Shown here piece after piece: positions 47,782 to 56,839 of a DNA stretch of 64,000 bases. The notes under the pieces were generated by a model. It was given only the letters and a program-made list of their open reading frames with translations. It had not been told where the DNA came from and made no database searches. This stretch comes from an uncultured Ruegeria sp. (GTDB lineage Bacteria > Pseudomonadota > Alphaproteobacteria > Rhodobacterales > Rhodobacteraceae): assembly GCF_947504215.1 (NCBI RefSeq), contig NZ_CANNGO010000005.1, positions 1-64,000 of the forward strand. Direction: 5' to 3'. A program made the position numbers and the translations under genes. How positions within the stretch are numbered: position 1 is the first letter of the stretch; the number at the start of each line of letters is the position of its first letter.

Positions 47782-49266
47782 ATGCGCATAACCTTGCTCC
47801 ACCCCCCACACACGGCTATCGGTAGTCGTGTTCCCCGCGAAAACCTACCGCCCTTCGGCCTGCTCTGCATTGGCGGGCCACTGATTGATGCGGGTCACAA
47901 TGTCACCCTGATCAATGCGGACCGAGGTCCAAAGACAACTCTCGAAATTCTCTCGAGCGTTTCTCAAAGCCGACCGGACGCTGTTTTGATCGGCCACTCA
48001 GGCAGCACATCGGCGCATCCAACGGCAATCGATCTAATCCGTAGGATCAAATCTCAGCATCCGGAAGCACATATGATCTATGGCGGTGTTTATCCAACCT
48101 ATCATTGGAAGGAGACGCTAGAGGAATGCCCAGAGATAACGGCGATTGTGCGAGGCGAAGGTGAGGTGACGACACCAACCCTGATAAATGCCCTTGAAAG
48201 GGGGACCGATCTGCGATGCGTCAGTGGCATCGCTTTTGGCTCCCGTTCGCCTCAGGTAACAGCACCTGCACGTATGATCGGCGATCTCAATTCACATCGT
48301 ATTGGTTGGGAGCTAATCGACTTCGCCAAGTACAGCTACTGGGGTGGCCGCAGGGCAGTCATACTGCAATTTTCGCGGGGATGTCCTCATCTGTGCACCT
48401 ATTGCGGGCAACGAGGTTTCTGGACCAAATGGCGGCATCGAGACCCCGTCAAATTTGCCGCCGAGATCGGGTGGTTGTACCGCACACACGGAGTAACGCT
48501 CATCAACTTGGCAGATGAGAACCCGACATCTTCGAAGAAGGCCTGGCGTGCCTTTCTCGAAGCAATGATTGTGGAGAACGTGCCTGTACAAATCATCGGT
48601 TCAACCCGGGCCGATGATATCGTGCGTGACGCAGAAACCCTACACCTCTACAAAAAAGCCGGATGCCTACGGTTCTTGCTTGGCCTTGAAGGCACCGATG
48701 AGGACATGCTGACAACACTCAAAAAGGGGGGCAGCCGTCCTAAGGATCAACAGGCCATCAAGCTATTGCGCGAGCACGGGATGATCGGTCTTTGCACCTT
48801 TGCCGTTGGCTTCGAAGAAGAATGCGATACCGATTATTGGCGATTACTGCGCCATCTTCTGCGTTACGATCCTGACCAGGTCATGTCTATATATGCAACA
48901 CCACATCGATGGACCCCGTTTTTTGAGGCCGCAAAGACACGACGGATCATTGAATCCGATCTGCGGAACTGGGACTACAAACACCAAGTCATGGAAACCC
49001 CAAATGTCCCGTCATGGCGAGTATTCCTCTGGGTCAAAGCAATTGAAACGACCCTTCAACTCCGACCAAGAGCGCTTTGGCGCTGTTTCCTGCACCCTGA
49101 TCCGGAGATACGGCATGCAATGCAATGGTACACACGCATGGGTCGGCGCGTGGTCTTGCGCGAACTCTGGGAGTTCTTGACGCACTGGCGCCGGCCACAT
49201 TCAAACGTTTCCAGCTTTCTCGGAGAGGAGCCTTTGCCGGAGCAAGCGCTAGCCGTTGCGCGGTGA
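47782..49266 (+). CDS. BchE-like cobalamin-binding radical SAM protein
   Basis: A 494-residue protein: an N-terminal B12-binding-like domain (about 1-160) and a radical SAM domain with the cluster loop CPHLCTYC (near residues 204-211), then the BchE-typical RHRDP and LADENPTSSKKAW blocks. BchE is the oxygen-independent cyclase of bacteriochlorophyll synthesis. This protein is shorter than BchE (about 550) and no photosynthesis gene is near, so a related anaerobic or microoxic reaction is just as likely. CGGAGG five bases before ATG 47782 sets the start, and the open frame further upstream is not coding. Confidence 0.75.
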   Translation: MRITLLHPPHTAIGSRVPRENLPPFGLLCIGGPLIDAGHNVTLINADRGPKTTLEILSSVSQSRPDAVLIGHSGSTSAHPTAIDLIRRIKSQHPEAHMIYGGVYPTYHWKETLEECPEITAIVRGEGEVTTPTLINALERGTDLRCVSGIAFGSRSPQVTAPARMIGDLNSHRIGWELIDFAKYSYWGGRRAVILQFSRGCPHLCTYCGQRGFWTKWRHRDPVKFAAEIGWLYRTHGVTLINLADENPTSSKKAWRAFLEAMIVENVPVQIIGSTRADDIVRDAETLHLYKKAGCLRFLLGLEGTDEDMLTTLKKGGSRPKDQQAIKLLREHGMIGLCTFAVGFEEECDTDYWRLLRHLLRYDPDQVMSIYATPHRWTPFFEAAKTRRIIESDLRNWDYKHQVMETPNVPSWRVFLWVKAIETTLQLRPRALWRCFLHPDPEIRHAMQWYTRMGRRVVLRELWEFLTHWRRPHSNVSSFLGEEPLPEQALAVAR

Positions 49267-49616
49267 GCATGTGTTGAAGCGCATCAATCGGCATACTGAT
49301 CTGCAGAGGCGTTTAGGCTCGACGGTGTAGTTTGGAGAAGCATCGGACCAGTGCTGCAAGCATATTCAGATGTTCGAACAGTTCGAAGCATCCGGAACTA
49401 TCAGCTCTGAGTCGCTCTCAGAGGTGGCGCGGCAGACACAAGTACCGTATCCAGGCGTTGCATATGGAGACAACAGGACAAACTGCTGGTTCGCTGCAAA
49501 TGGGCGGGAGCTCGCAATCCGGCGAAATTCTACCAATACATGTATGGGTTGTTGAACCGAAGCAATCTGTCTGGTAGATTGCGGATCTGGAAACCCTGAT
49601 ACAGGAGATATCGGAT
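49267..49616. other. Gap after the BchE-like gene with a weak small ORF
   Basis: About 350 bp. A 61-codon plus-strand frame (49370-49555, starting MFEQFEASGTIS) has protein-like composition and ends in a Cys-containing tail, but no ribosome-binding site. It may be a truncated gene. No terminator for the BchE-like gene was seen. Confidence 0.3.
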
Positions 49617-49670
49617 ATGATGAATCGTCAGACCTCAATGCTTCGCGCGACGGGCGCAGTAGCCCGTTAA
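49617..49670 (+). CDS. 17-codon ORF inside an inverted repeat
   Basis: AGGAGAT (49602-49608) precedes two ATGs (49617 and 49620) of a frame encoding MMNRQTSMLRATGAVAR. GTCAGACC (49627-49634), inside the ORF, pairs with GGTCTGAC (49674-49681), just past the stop codon. A terminator follows at 49696. The layout is that of a leader peptide with attenuation or of a small protein on a short transcript. It is upstream of the DUF1127-like gene. Confidence 0.5.
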   Translation: MMNRQTSMLRATGAVAR

Positions 49671-49695
49671 AGCGGTCTGACAGGTTTCCGATCTG

Positions 49696-49723
49696 AAGGC
49701 CGCCTCGTGAGCGGCCTTTTTTT
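49696..49723 (+). terminator. Intrinsic terminator after the 17-codon ORF
   Basis: AAGGCCGC (49696-49703) pairs perfectly with GCGGCCTT (49711-49718) around a seven-base loop, followed by a T run (seven T in total). It lies 25 bases after the short ORF and 46 bases before the next gene. Confidence 0.9.
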
Positions 49724-49768
49724 GTGTTTTCCTCACGTGGCGGCTTTCCATCATTCATGGAGAGAACA

Positions 49769-49972
49769 ATGCCAAGCTTATCACTATACATCCCCGTCAA
49801 CCGATCGCGCGGCCTCTTGCTGCGGCTGGTGGCTATTTTCGCCCGGCGACCCGACGGAGAGCGGCCCGTTCTGCGCAGGATATCTGAGCTGCCGGATTAC
49901 CTGAGAAAGGACGTCGGTCTGCCACCAGAGATTGAACGACCGCCGCCTCCGCGCCATCGGTTCCCGTTCTGA
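49769..49972 (+). CDS. DUF1127-like small protein
   Basis: A 67-residue basic protein with ISELPDYLRKDVGLPPE (near residues 38-54), the pattern of the DUF1127 C terminus (LPDHLLRDIGL). Such small proteins are often stress-regulated in Rhodobacterales and other alphaproteobacteria. GGAGAGAAC precedes ATG 49769. The gene follows a strong terminator, so its expression may depend on readthrough or on its own promoter. Confidence 0.7.
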   Translation: MPSLSLYIPVNRSRGLLLRLVAIFARRPDGERPVLRRISELPDYLRKDVGLPPEIERPPPPRHRFPF

Positions 49973-50142
49973 GCGGCCGACCAAGCAACGGCAGCTTGCT
50001 GCCCTTGCTCTTAACAGTCGCACAATGTCCGGCCTGCGGACCAAACCTCATGTACACGCGATCACAACACTGAACGGAAGCACTCAATCAAACGCTTGAT
50101 CCACGAGGAACGTTTCTAAAAAACCACGCGGGATCAAACTTC

Positions 50143-50614
50143 TCAAACCCAGTACTTCACGACTGAAGCTGCAGGCAGGATGGCCATGATGCCGTTGAAT
50201 AAATGCCAATCGGCGCTCAGCGACTGAGCAATGAGGCCATCAGCCAGCACCCAGATCATCAGTGACGAGCATGCCGAGAGGGCGAACACTACGGCAAGGA
50301 TAGCACCGAGAGTCAGGGGGTTGCTGACCAGCTTGGAAAAGGACGATGCAGCACCCAAAGCCATTGCCCATGTCTTCGGGTTTATCAAGAGAAGTAATGC
50401 CCCACTTGCAAGATTGATTGGAGCCTCCCCAACAGCTTTTGCGGGTAAAGGCGGACCAGCCAAGACAGTCTTCGCGGCAAGCCAAAACAGATAAGCCGAA
50501 CCGACTGCTTTCACTCCAAATTCCAAAAAAGGTGCGGCTTGAAGTGTTGTGCCCAGACCTGCTCCCGACACCGCCCGCAAGCGCACAAGCAATCCTCAAG
50601 ATGAGGGGATGCAA
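50143..50614 (-). pseudogene. LysE-family exporter, 5'-truncated and frameshifted
   Basis: The frame to 50143 encodes the C-terminal two thirds of a LysE/RhtB-type amino-acid exporter (about 150 residues against the usual 205): LGTTLQAAPFLEFGVKAVGSAYLFWLAAKTV, then the NPKTWAMALG block. Upstream, a different frame carries ILRIACALAGGVGS, which fits the preceding helix, so a one-base shift lies near 50565. The true N terminus is absent. Confidence 0.75.
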
Positions 50615-50730
50615 CGCCTATATCCAAAGCGCGCGCCGGATGCAGCGGCGAACGCCGTTGCATCCGGCGGGTGAACCGGTGGCCACCAACGCAAAAACAA
50701 CAAGATTCCACAACTGGTCTGGCATCGCAC

Positions 50731-51129
50731 TTATCGGGCAGCGGTCACTTCGATCTCAACAAGAAGATCGGGTGCCGCCAAACCGGCCGCGACTAAAGTG
50801 GTGACTGTAGGGGCACGCCCCTGGTTCCAGCGATCCTGACGAATGTTGGACAGGACAGGCAGAAATCTTGCGCCGGTTACGTAGTAGATTACACGCGGAA
50901 TGTCAGCAGTCTCGAGACCCGCATCGGTGAGCAGCGCTTCGACATTGCTCATCGTCTGGTGGCATTGCCATTCGAACCCTTCAAGCGCTTCATCGTTCAG
51001 CGCCACGCCGATCTGCCCGGAGAGGCAGACCAATGTCCGAGAAGCCGTGATCTGTGTGCCGTGCACGTAGATGCCTTGATACTGTTCTGGGACAGTGCGC
51101 AGAGTGTCCGGGGCCAGCCGTGTGATCAT
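50731..51129 (-). CDS. RidA-family protein
   Basis: A 132-residue trimeric-type Rid protein. The family fold is visible (LVCLSGQIGVALND, QTMSNVEALLTDAGL, PTVTTLVAAGLAAPDLLVEIEVTA). In RidA, an Arg near position 105 is needed for enamine/imine deamination. The equivalent segment here is GRAPTVTT, so this is more like a Rid4-7 subfamily member. AGGAGA-like GGAGAAAG precedes ATG 51129, and the longer frame to 51219 is not coding. Part of a decaying cluster with LysE, NTF2 and PhzF. Confidence 0.85.
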   Translation of the reverse strand: MITRLAPDTLRTVPEQYQGIYVHGTQITASRTLVCLSGQIGVALNDEALEGFEWQCHQTMSNVEALLTDAGLETADIPRVIYYVTGARFLPVLSNIRQDRWNQGRAPTVTTLVAAGLAAPDLLVEIEVTAAR

Positions 51130-51218
51130 CTGCTTTCTCCATTCTGATAGCGCGTTGAAGGCATCTGACGAATAGATGGAGGCTGCTAAAGGGACCAACA
51201 AAACGAGATGGCCTCTCA

Positions 51219-51616
51219 TCAGCCCGATTGTTCGGAGCGCGCGCTTTCATCGACAATACTGACGATTTTCCGCCTGCGGTTCGATACGCCGATCCAACAC
51301 GAAACTGCAAATGCCGTCCGGCTTTCCATCCGTTGGGCAGGTCGACCGCCATCACGGCAGAGTAATCGATTTCGATCAAAGTGGTATTTGCAACCGATAT
51401 TACGTTCACCACCTTATCGCGGCGGTATTCAAAGGCTTGAACACCAAGGCTTGCCAGCCTGGCAAATGCCTGCTTGCCGGGCGTTTCGGTTGTGACCTCT
51501 CCGTCCGAGATGTTGCGAAACGCCACGTCACCCGAAAGGCAAGCTAGCATGGCCGCAACATCCTTTTGATTGTAAGCGTCGATATAGGATTGGATTACAC
51601 AAGGCTGGTCGTTCAT
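51219..51616 (-). pseudogene. NTF2/SnoaL-like protein, frameshifted
   Basis: The frame from ATG 51616 begins MNDQPCVIQSYIDAYNQKD and follows the SnoaL-like fold to about residue 115. It then runs out of frame through the next gene. A one-base shift near 51268 restores KIVSIVDESARSEQSG and a stop at 51219, as expected for a protein of about 131 residues. Start overlaps the PhzF stop by four bases. Confidence 0.75.
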
Positions 51617-52428
51617 GTCATATCCCTCGTGCTACCCGAGACCCGCACTGAAGTGCCCTTCACGTCATCCAACGAGACTTTGATTTGGGATGGGCTGCCC
51701 ATGTCTTCGCCCTGGCGGATTGTGAACCTGCCGTCGCGAGGGCATTGGCTGTCGCGCAGGTAACCGGCAAAGGCTGCTGCTGCAGCCCCTATTGCCGGAT
51801 CCTCCAGGACACCGCCCGAAGCGAAGGCATTGCGCACTACGAAGGATTGGTTTGCCTTGATGTAAACCAGCATTACAGTCACCAGATTATGTTTGCGCAT
51901 CACAACGCGCCCGTCGTCCAGATCATACTCCATTGCCGCGAGTCGCGAGCGGTCCTTAAGGGGCAGCACGATGTGATTGGCGCCTCCGTGTATATGCGCG
52001 GGCGCCAGTCGCGGATCGAGCTCCTCTGACGTTAAGTCAAAGAGCGCCATGACATTCCGGGACTCTTCCTCGGTCATTGTTCGACTTTTCGTTGGCGGCG
52101 ATGATAGCGTCGCGATCATGCCATCAGGAGTAGCCCTGGCATCCACAGTGATCGTGGCGTCGCTCAACACCAGCGTATAGGTGCCGCCACCGTTTTGCTC
52201 GCCCAGTGCTGCGCCAAGGGCGATTGTGGCATGACCACAAAACGGCACCTCTGATTCCGGTGAGAAATAGCGCACCCGCCAGCTTTTGCTGCCATCATCC
52301 TGCGCAACCGCAAAGGCGGATTCCGAATACCCGACGTCGGCCGCGACGCGTGCCATTTCGACTTCGCTGACAGCGTTCTTCAACAGCACAACCCCTGCAG
52401 GGTTTCTTGCTTTTGGCGAAGCGATCAC
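51613..52428 (-). CDS. PhzF-family isomerase, N terminus probably replaced
   Basis: A 271-residue protein of the PhzF/diaminopimelate-epimerase fold with the blocks VGYSESAFA, RYFSPESEVPFCGHATIALG and the later PAIGAAAAAFAGYL. The family normally starts with a VDVFT...GNPAAVVLL strand. Here only ARNPAGVVLLKNAV remains, after a non-homologous MIASPK. At the same point a plus-strand EamA-like C terminus ends, so a deletion has joined two genes. Activity is uncertain. Confidence 0.75.
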   Translation of the reverse strand: MIASPKARNPAGVVLLKNAVSEVEMARVAADVGYSESAFAVAQDDGSKSWRVRYFSPESEVPFCGHATIALGAALGEQNGGGTYTLVLSDATITVDARATPDGMIATLSSPPTKSRTMTEEESRNVMALFDLTSEELDPRLAPAHIHGGANHIVLPLKDRSRLAAMEYDLDDGRVVMRKHNLVTVMLVYIKANQSFVVRNAFASGGVLEDPAIGAAAAAFAGYLRDSQCPRDGRFTIRQGEDMGSPSQIKVSLDDVKGTSVRVSGSTRDMT

Positions 52429-52429
52429 A

Positions 52430-52507
52430 ACGCCTCATTACATTGCTTGTGCTTTTGTGCTGGGCGCAATTGCGATCACAAGAAGTAAGAAGACGCGCAC
52501 CGTATGA
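52430..52507 (+). pseudogene. C-terminal remnant of an EamA-like transporter
   Basis: The last 25 codons before a TGA read TPHYIACAFVLGAIAITRSK, like the final helix of a DMT/EamA transporter. The frame to its left is antisense to the PhzF gene and is not transporter sequence. This marks a deletion junction near 52430. Confidence 0.45.
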
Positions 52508-52806
52508 ACCGCTTGGCGATCCCTAAACTGACCCGAGGCAAGGCGGTACATCCCCCTGCCGCATATCTGACGAATCTTAAGGTCGACCCAACAAACCGGA
52601 CACTCGGTCAAGTGTAACTCTGCTGCGGTCGCACCCGCTTTCCGGACATTCGCAGCAACTGCAAAGTCCCCGGCGTACTGAGCTCACACAACGCGAACTT
52701 ATCGGACTTTCCCGAAACGCCGCCCAAATCACTGACGCTCATGCGCGCAATTGGCAAGTCGCCTGTCCGTGACAGTCCAAAGCCCCTTAACTTAAACGGA
52801 TGTTAC
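52508..52806. other. Gap between the PhzF cluster and adenylate cyclase
   Basis: About 300 bp. No gene, terminator or repeat could be supported. The sequence is GC-moderate with no long frame on either strand. Confidence 0.4.
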
Positions 52807-54867
52807 CTACTGGTTCTTATTGGTGCTTGTAACGGCACGCCAGTCTTCCTTTGGCGGCCTGTCTAACAGGTCTTGGGCGCGGGCCATCATGGCAACTGAG
52901 GCGGGGTCTCCGTTTCGCGCCTGGTCTGCGGTCGCGAATGCGGCAACAGCGTTTTCAAACCGCCCTGCCCGATAATGTGCAAGACCCTGTTCATAAGCCT
53001 CTATCCAGGCAAATGGTTCGTCACGCCCATCCGCCATCGCGATCAGTTCGTAGACCACCAGCTCTTCAACACGTCCAAACACGGTAAGCGTGTCCAACTC
53101 GCGGACCACGATTGCGTCAGCTGCCTGTCGCCTCGTTTCCGGCCCGATCAGGATCAGCGTTCCATAGTCCTTGTTGGCCCCTTCCAACCGGCTGGCAACG
53201 TTCACGACATCACCGATCGCGGTGTAGTTCAACCGCTGCTCTGATCCGATATTTCCGACCAGAGCCTCGCCGCTGTTCAACCCGATCCTGACGCGCAAGG
53301 GGTTGCCGGCCTCATCTTCGATTCCGGACGCGGCCACGGCAGCGACAAGGTCCAGCGCTGCGCGGCAGGCGTTTTCAGCGTGGTTAGCATCTTTACGCGG
53401 TGCCCCCCAAAACGCCATTACGGCATCGCCAATAAACTTGTCGATCGTCCCACCATTTTGAGTAATGGCCGCAGAGGCCGCGCTGAAGAAGGGCTCCATC
53501 AGCTGGACAATCTTTGGGCCAAGTTTTTCGGACAGCCCAGTGAAACCCGTAACATCGCAAAACAACACAGATATCTGCTTCATTTCTCCGCCCGGCTGTA
53601 TTTTGATGCCCTCAGCAACCAGCATACGCACGAGATCGGTGGGCACGTATTTTCGGAAAGCGGACAAACCAGCGGCCATGCTCGCGGTTGCCGCAGAAAG
53701 ATTGGCAAGCTCAGACAGTTTGGAGGGTCTGCGCGCAATGCGTTCGACGTCAAAGCGTTCGATTTTGCCAAGATCTTCGGCGATGCGCGCCAACGGATTT
53801 GCGACAATGCTTCGGATCAGCCAGATCGCCAGCCCGGTTGCGACCACCACCACACCGATCAAAACGTATATCAGGTCTATCAGCGTTTCATCGATGCCCG
53901 ACAGAAACGCCGCTTCGGGTATGACCGTGGCAACGCGCCAGCCGTAAAACCCCAGTGGCGTCAGCGCCACCGCATAAGGCACGCCGTCGATGACGACACG
54001 TTTCGTCAACGTGCCCGGGGCATTCGCCTGGGGGTCTGCCAACAACCTTTCGCCTGAGATCATGGCAACTTCATAAAGCCTCCCTTCGCCCATGCGCGCC
54101 GGTGTAATCTCATCCGCTGCTGCGTCAGGTACCGCAATAACTTTGCCGTCAGCATTCAGTATAAATGCCGCGCCGAATTCGCCGGGAACAAGCGTGGCGA
54201 GAAAACGTGACAAACGATCCGTTTCGATTGCAACGGCCAGAACACCTTGCCGCCTTCTGTTGACGTCGATCGGACCAGCAAAGGCGTAGACGGTTTTGTC
54301 ACTATCCGGAAGGTCGCGCGCTTCGATCCACCCCGCAGAGCTGAGCCCCATGAAGTTTTCAAACCAGGCATGTTCGCGCGGATCATAGGATGTTTCGGTA
54401 AAGGTCCGCTCCTCGAACTGAATGTCACCGGGGATAAAGATGTAGCGATCCTTACGCAGCATTCGGTCCCGGATTCCCTTGTCGATTTCAATCATCTCAA
54501 GCCCGCCGTCACCTAGACGGTGCGACGCGAAAAAATTGCCATCGGGCCAGCCAAAGAACATCCAAGAGATATTCGGCTGCGCCTGCAATTGTGACAGGAA
54601 AACAAACTCCCGCTTGTCGGCCTGTCGCGTCGCGATGACGTTCTGAACAAAGATTGTACGAACGGCCGCCCAGGCGGCTTCGGCCGATCTGAGCGTCACC
54701 CCCACCTCGATGCGGACAGTGTTCGCGATCTGGCCGTTGATTTCAGCCGCAAGCATGCGGCTATTGTCGCGCGCAGTCGTCCACCATAGGGAATGGACAA
54801 TAAAGGTCGACACCCCGATGGACACGGCCACCAGAATTGACACAGCGATGCCCACGCTAAATCGCAC
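52807..54867 (-). CDS. Membrane class III adenylate/guanylate cyclase with periplasmic Cache domain
   Basis: A 686-residue protein: transmembrane segment (about 8-28), large periplasmic dCache-type sensor (about 35-330), second transmembrane segment (about 335-355), HAMP-like linker (to about 410) and catalytic domain (about 430-610). The metal Asp residues are in FCDVTGFT and FIGDAVMAFWG, and the transition-state region LNYTAIGDVVNVASRLE is intact. A C-terminal TPR-like tail follows. Lys in TIDKFIGD favours ATP as substrate. Probably makes cAMP in response to a periplasmic small molecule. Confidence 0.9.
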   Translation of the reverse strand: MRFSVGIAVSILVAVSIGVSTFIVHSLWWTTARDNSRMLAAEINGQIANTVRIEVGVTLRSAEAAWAAVRTIFVQNVIATRQADKREFVFLSQLQAQPNISWMFFGWPDGNFFASHRLGDGGLEMIEIDKGIRDRMLRKDRYIFIPGDIQFEERTFTETSYDPREHAWFENFMGLSSAGWIEARDLPDSDKTVYAFAGPIDVNRRRQGVLAVAIETDRLSRFLATLVPGEFGAAFILNADGKVIAVPDAAADEITPARMGEGRLYEVAMISGERLLADPQANAPGTLTKRVVIDGVPYAVALTPLGFYGWRVATVIPEAAFLSGIDETLIDLIYVLIGVVVVATGLAIWLIRSIVANPLARIAEDLGKIERFDVERIARRPSKLSELANLSAATASMAAGLSAFRKYVPTDLVRMLVAEGIKIQPGGEMKQISVLFCDVTGFTGLSEKLGPKIVQLMEPFFSAASAAITQNGGTIDKFIGDAVMAFWGAPRKDANHAENACRAALDLVAAVAASGIEDEAGNPLRVRIGLNSGEALVGNIGSEQRLNYTAIGDVVNVASRLEGANKDYGTLILIGPETRRQAADAIVVRELDTLTVFGRVEELVVYELIAMADGRDEPFAWIEAYEQGLAHYRAGRFENAVAAFATADQARNGDPASVAMMARAQDLLDRPPKEDWRAVTSTNKNQ

Positions 54868-55540
54868 TTAAATCTCCGCCAAAAAACTCATACGCTTCAG
54901 TATTGAATTGAGACTGCTAGGAGGGCAAAACTTTCTTACGCCCTATCCCGAAATCTCACGCAACTGTTAGGTAGAAGAAAAGGAATGTGTTGAAGCGAGC
55001 GCTTGAACGTGGGCTGCTGAAGCTGACCTTTGCGACTTTTCCAGACTCGGCGCGCAGGTGAACGTGCGGCCCATTCCCGACATCCAGTAGCCAACCGAGA
55101 TGCTGCGGGCAAAGCCCGCTTTGCGGTCGTTCGCTGCGAAAGCAAAATCTGCATCGCGCTCGAAGTCGGGAGCGGATTAAAACGCCATTTCGCCACGGGT
55201 GCAAAAAAGAGGCCGCCATATTGACTTTTATGTGCCCGTATCGAGTTCGTTCTTTTGTTGACTTAACCGCTCCCAAACACTGACTACTCGGTGTAAGACA
55301 GTTTCGTCATTGACGCCCCGTGGACGTCGCCTAGGCTGGAGCAGTTTTGGACGCGTGGTCTGTTCGCTATGGCACCGTAAACTTAACTAGCGCAGGTTAG
55401 CGAATTCCACTGACCTTGCGGTTAATCCACTGAGACCTGTGCAAGTTCACGCCAGGTTTGCACAGCAAGAGACCGCATTTCCCGAAAGCCGGCTGATGTC
55501 ATTTCGTGGCGGGGCAGTTGATGATCGGATCATTACATTC
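54868..55540. other. Long gene-poor gap
   Basis: About 670 bp. A minus-strand stretch at 54956-55276 is open in two frames with no start signal or known motif (one frame reads GWLLDVGNGPHVHLRAESGK). The block contains a short repeat of GGGCAAAGCCCGCTTTGC type. Composition differs from the AT-richer flanks. It may be a non-coding repeat family or gene debris. Confidence 0.4.
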
Positions 55541-56320
55541 TCAGTTCAGCCGCCCATAAAACGTCATACGGGCCGCCTCGGAAAGTTCGATACCAGGCTC
55601 TGCATTATAGGCCAGCACGGCCAGAATGCGCGTCAGGTCCCCGTCGTTCGGTGCCACCCGATGTATCGAATTGCGACCACGGAAGAGCACCAGTGTCCCG
55701 GCTTCAACAGAGACGGATTCTACTGGTATTTTTTCGTCCAGGATTTCGTCAACCTTCTCGAATCCCATCTCACCTACATCGGCATCGCGAACAGCATTGA
55801 CGTACTCGAATGTTCCGCCCTTTTCTGGCGCCTGCACCATCAGCGTGATCGCAAAAGACGAATTGTCGAAGTGCCAGCCAAGCTCTTCCCCCTTCTCTGC
55901 AAAGTGTAGGTTGATAGAGGACAGCGGGTCGGCATATTCGTGCATTGCCTCTTCGCCCAGGACATCGCACAAAAAGCTGCGAAAAACCGGGGCGTTGTAG
56001 AGCGTGCGCAGGGTCGAATTCTGCGGCATCAGGTCGTCGGTGATGCACCCCTTGGATGAAGTCACAAGTCGGTTGCGCGCGTGATCATCAGGGAAACTCT
56101 CATCCTTGTCGGTCAGATAGACATTGTGCTGCTTAGTGGACTTGAAGACTTTCTCCTTGTTGGCAAGGCCTTCATCCCGGACCGCATCAATTGCTTGCTT
56201 CTGAACAAAGCCAGGCATCAGGAAAACGCCCGTATCGTCGAACTCTTTCTTACAGGCTACCCGAAAATCCGCGTCGTCAATTGGAAAGGTGTTCAAGTCG
56301 ATAATGTCGCGCAGTTCCAT
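55541..56320 (-). CDS. 2-oxoglutarate/Fe(II)-dependent dioxygenase-like protein
   Basis: A 259-residue protein with the iron triad: HFD (His and Asp in WHFDNSSF near residues 149-156) and distal His in NSIHRVAP (near 220), followed by the 2-oxoglutarate Arg in LTRILAVLAY. The helical N terminus is like that of ArpA/HalD-type and phytanoyl-CoA oxygenase-like enzymes. Substrate unknown. It stands alone in the accessory region. Confidence 0.8.
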   Translation of the reverse strand: MELRDIIDLNTFPIDDADFRVACKKEFDDTGVFLMPGFVQKQAIDAVRDEGLANKEKVFKSTKQHNVYLTDKDESFPDDHARNRLVTSSKGCITDDLMPQNSTLRTLYNAPVFRSFLCDVLGEEAMHEYADPLSSINLHFAEKGEELGWHFDNSSFAITLMVQAPEKGGTFEYVNAVRDADVGEMGFEKVDEILDEKIPVESVSVEAGTLVLFRGRNSIHRVAPNDGDLTRILAVLAYNAEPGIELSEAARMTFYGRLN

Positions 56321-56488
56321 AGGTCTCTCCTGAATTCGCGTCCCAAAAATTTAGCGGTCTGCAGATCTACCCGAGGCCAGCGTTTTTTTGAGTGTCTCAT
56401 CATCCATGACAGTATCTCTCAACTGATGCTCAATTAGCCTTTCAATGGCGTTGCGATTTAAGCCAATACGCACCGTTGATGGTCCCCA

Positions 56489-56704
56489 TCAAACCCCACG
56501 CTTTCGGCTGAGCAAACCATACTTGACGGCCCATGAGCGAAACGATCGTCGTCTGCGTTTGTCTTGCTTCATCGTCCGCTTCGACTGTACGCCGCCCTTA
56601 CGGTTGAATTCGAACACGTCGATAATCCGCTCAGCGCAGCCACAGGCTTCGCCCATGCCAACCTTGGCGAAATAGAACTTTTCGAAACTTTCCGGGTTTT
56701 GCAT
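56489..56704 (-). CDS. Small hypothetical protein
   Basis: A 71-residue frame with AGGAGG six bases before ATG 56704. It begins MQNPESFEKFYFAKVGMGEA, has a CGCAE motif, and a very basic C-terminal half (KRTMKQDKRRRRSFRSW) that suggests nucleic-acid binding. No family recognised. Confidence 0.5.
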   Translation of the reverse strand: MQNPESFEKFYFAKVGMGEACGCAERIIDVFEFNRKGGVQSKRTMKQDKRRRRSFRSWAVKYGLLSRKRGV

Positions 56705-56839
56705 GGTGATCCTCCTGCACTTTGCACTCTGTTGGAAGATAGGTTTCAAATCAACTCTTCGGGATTTGCCTCGACCCACGGGTAGCTCCGACCGCATCAG
56801 TCGCATTGAAATGGGAATGAAAGCACTTAACTCGGTGAC

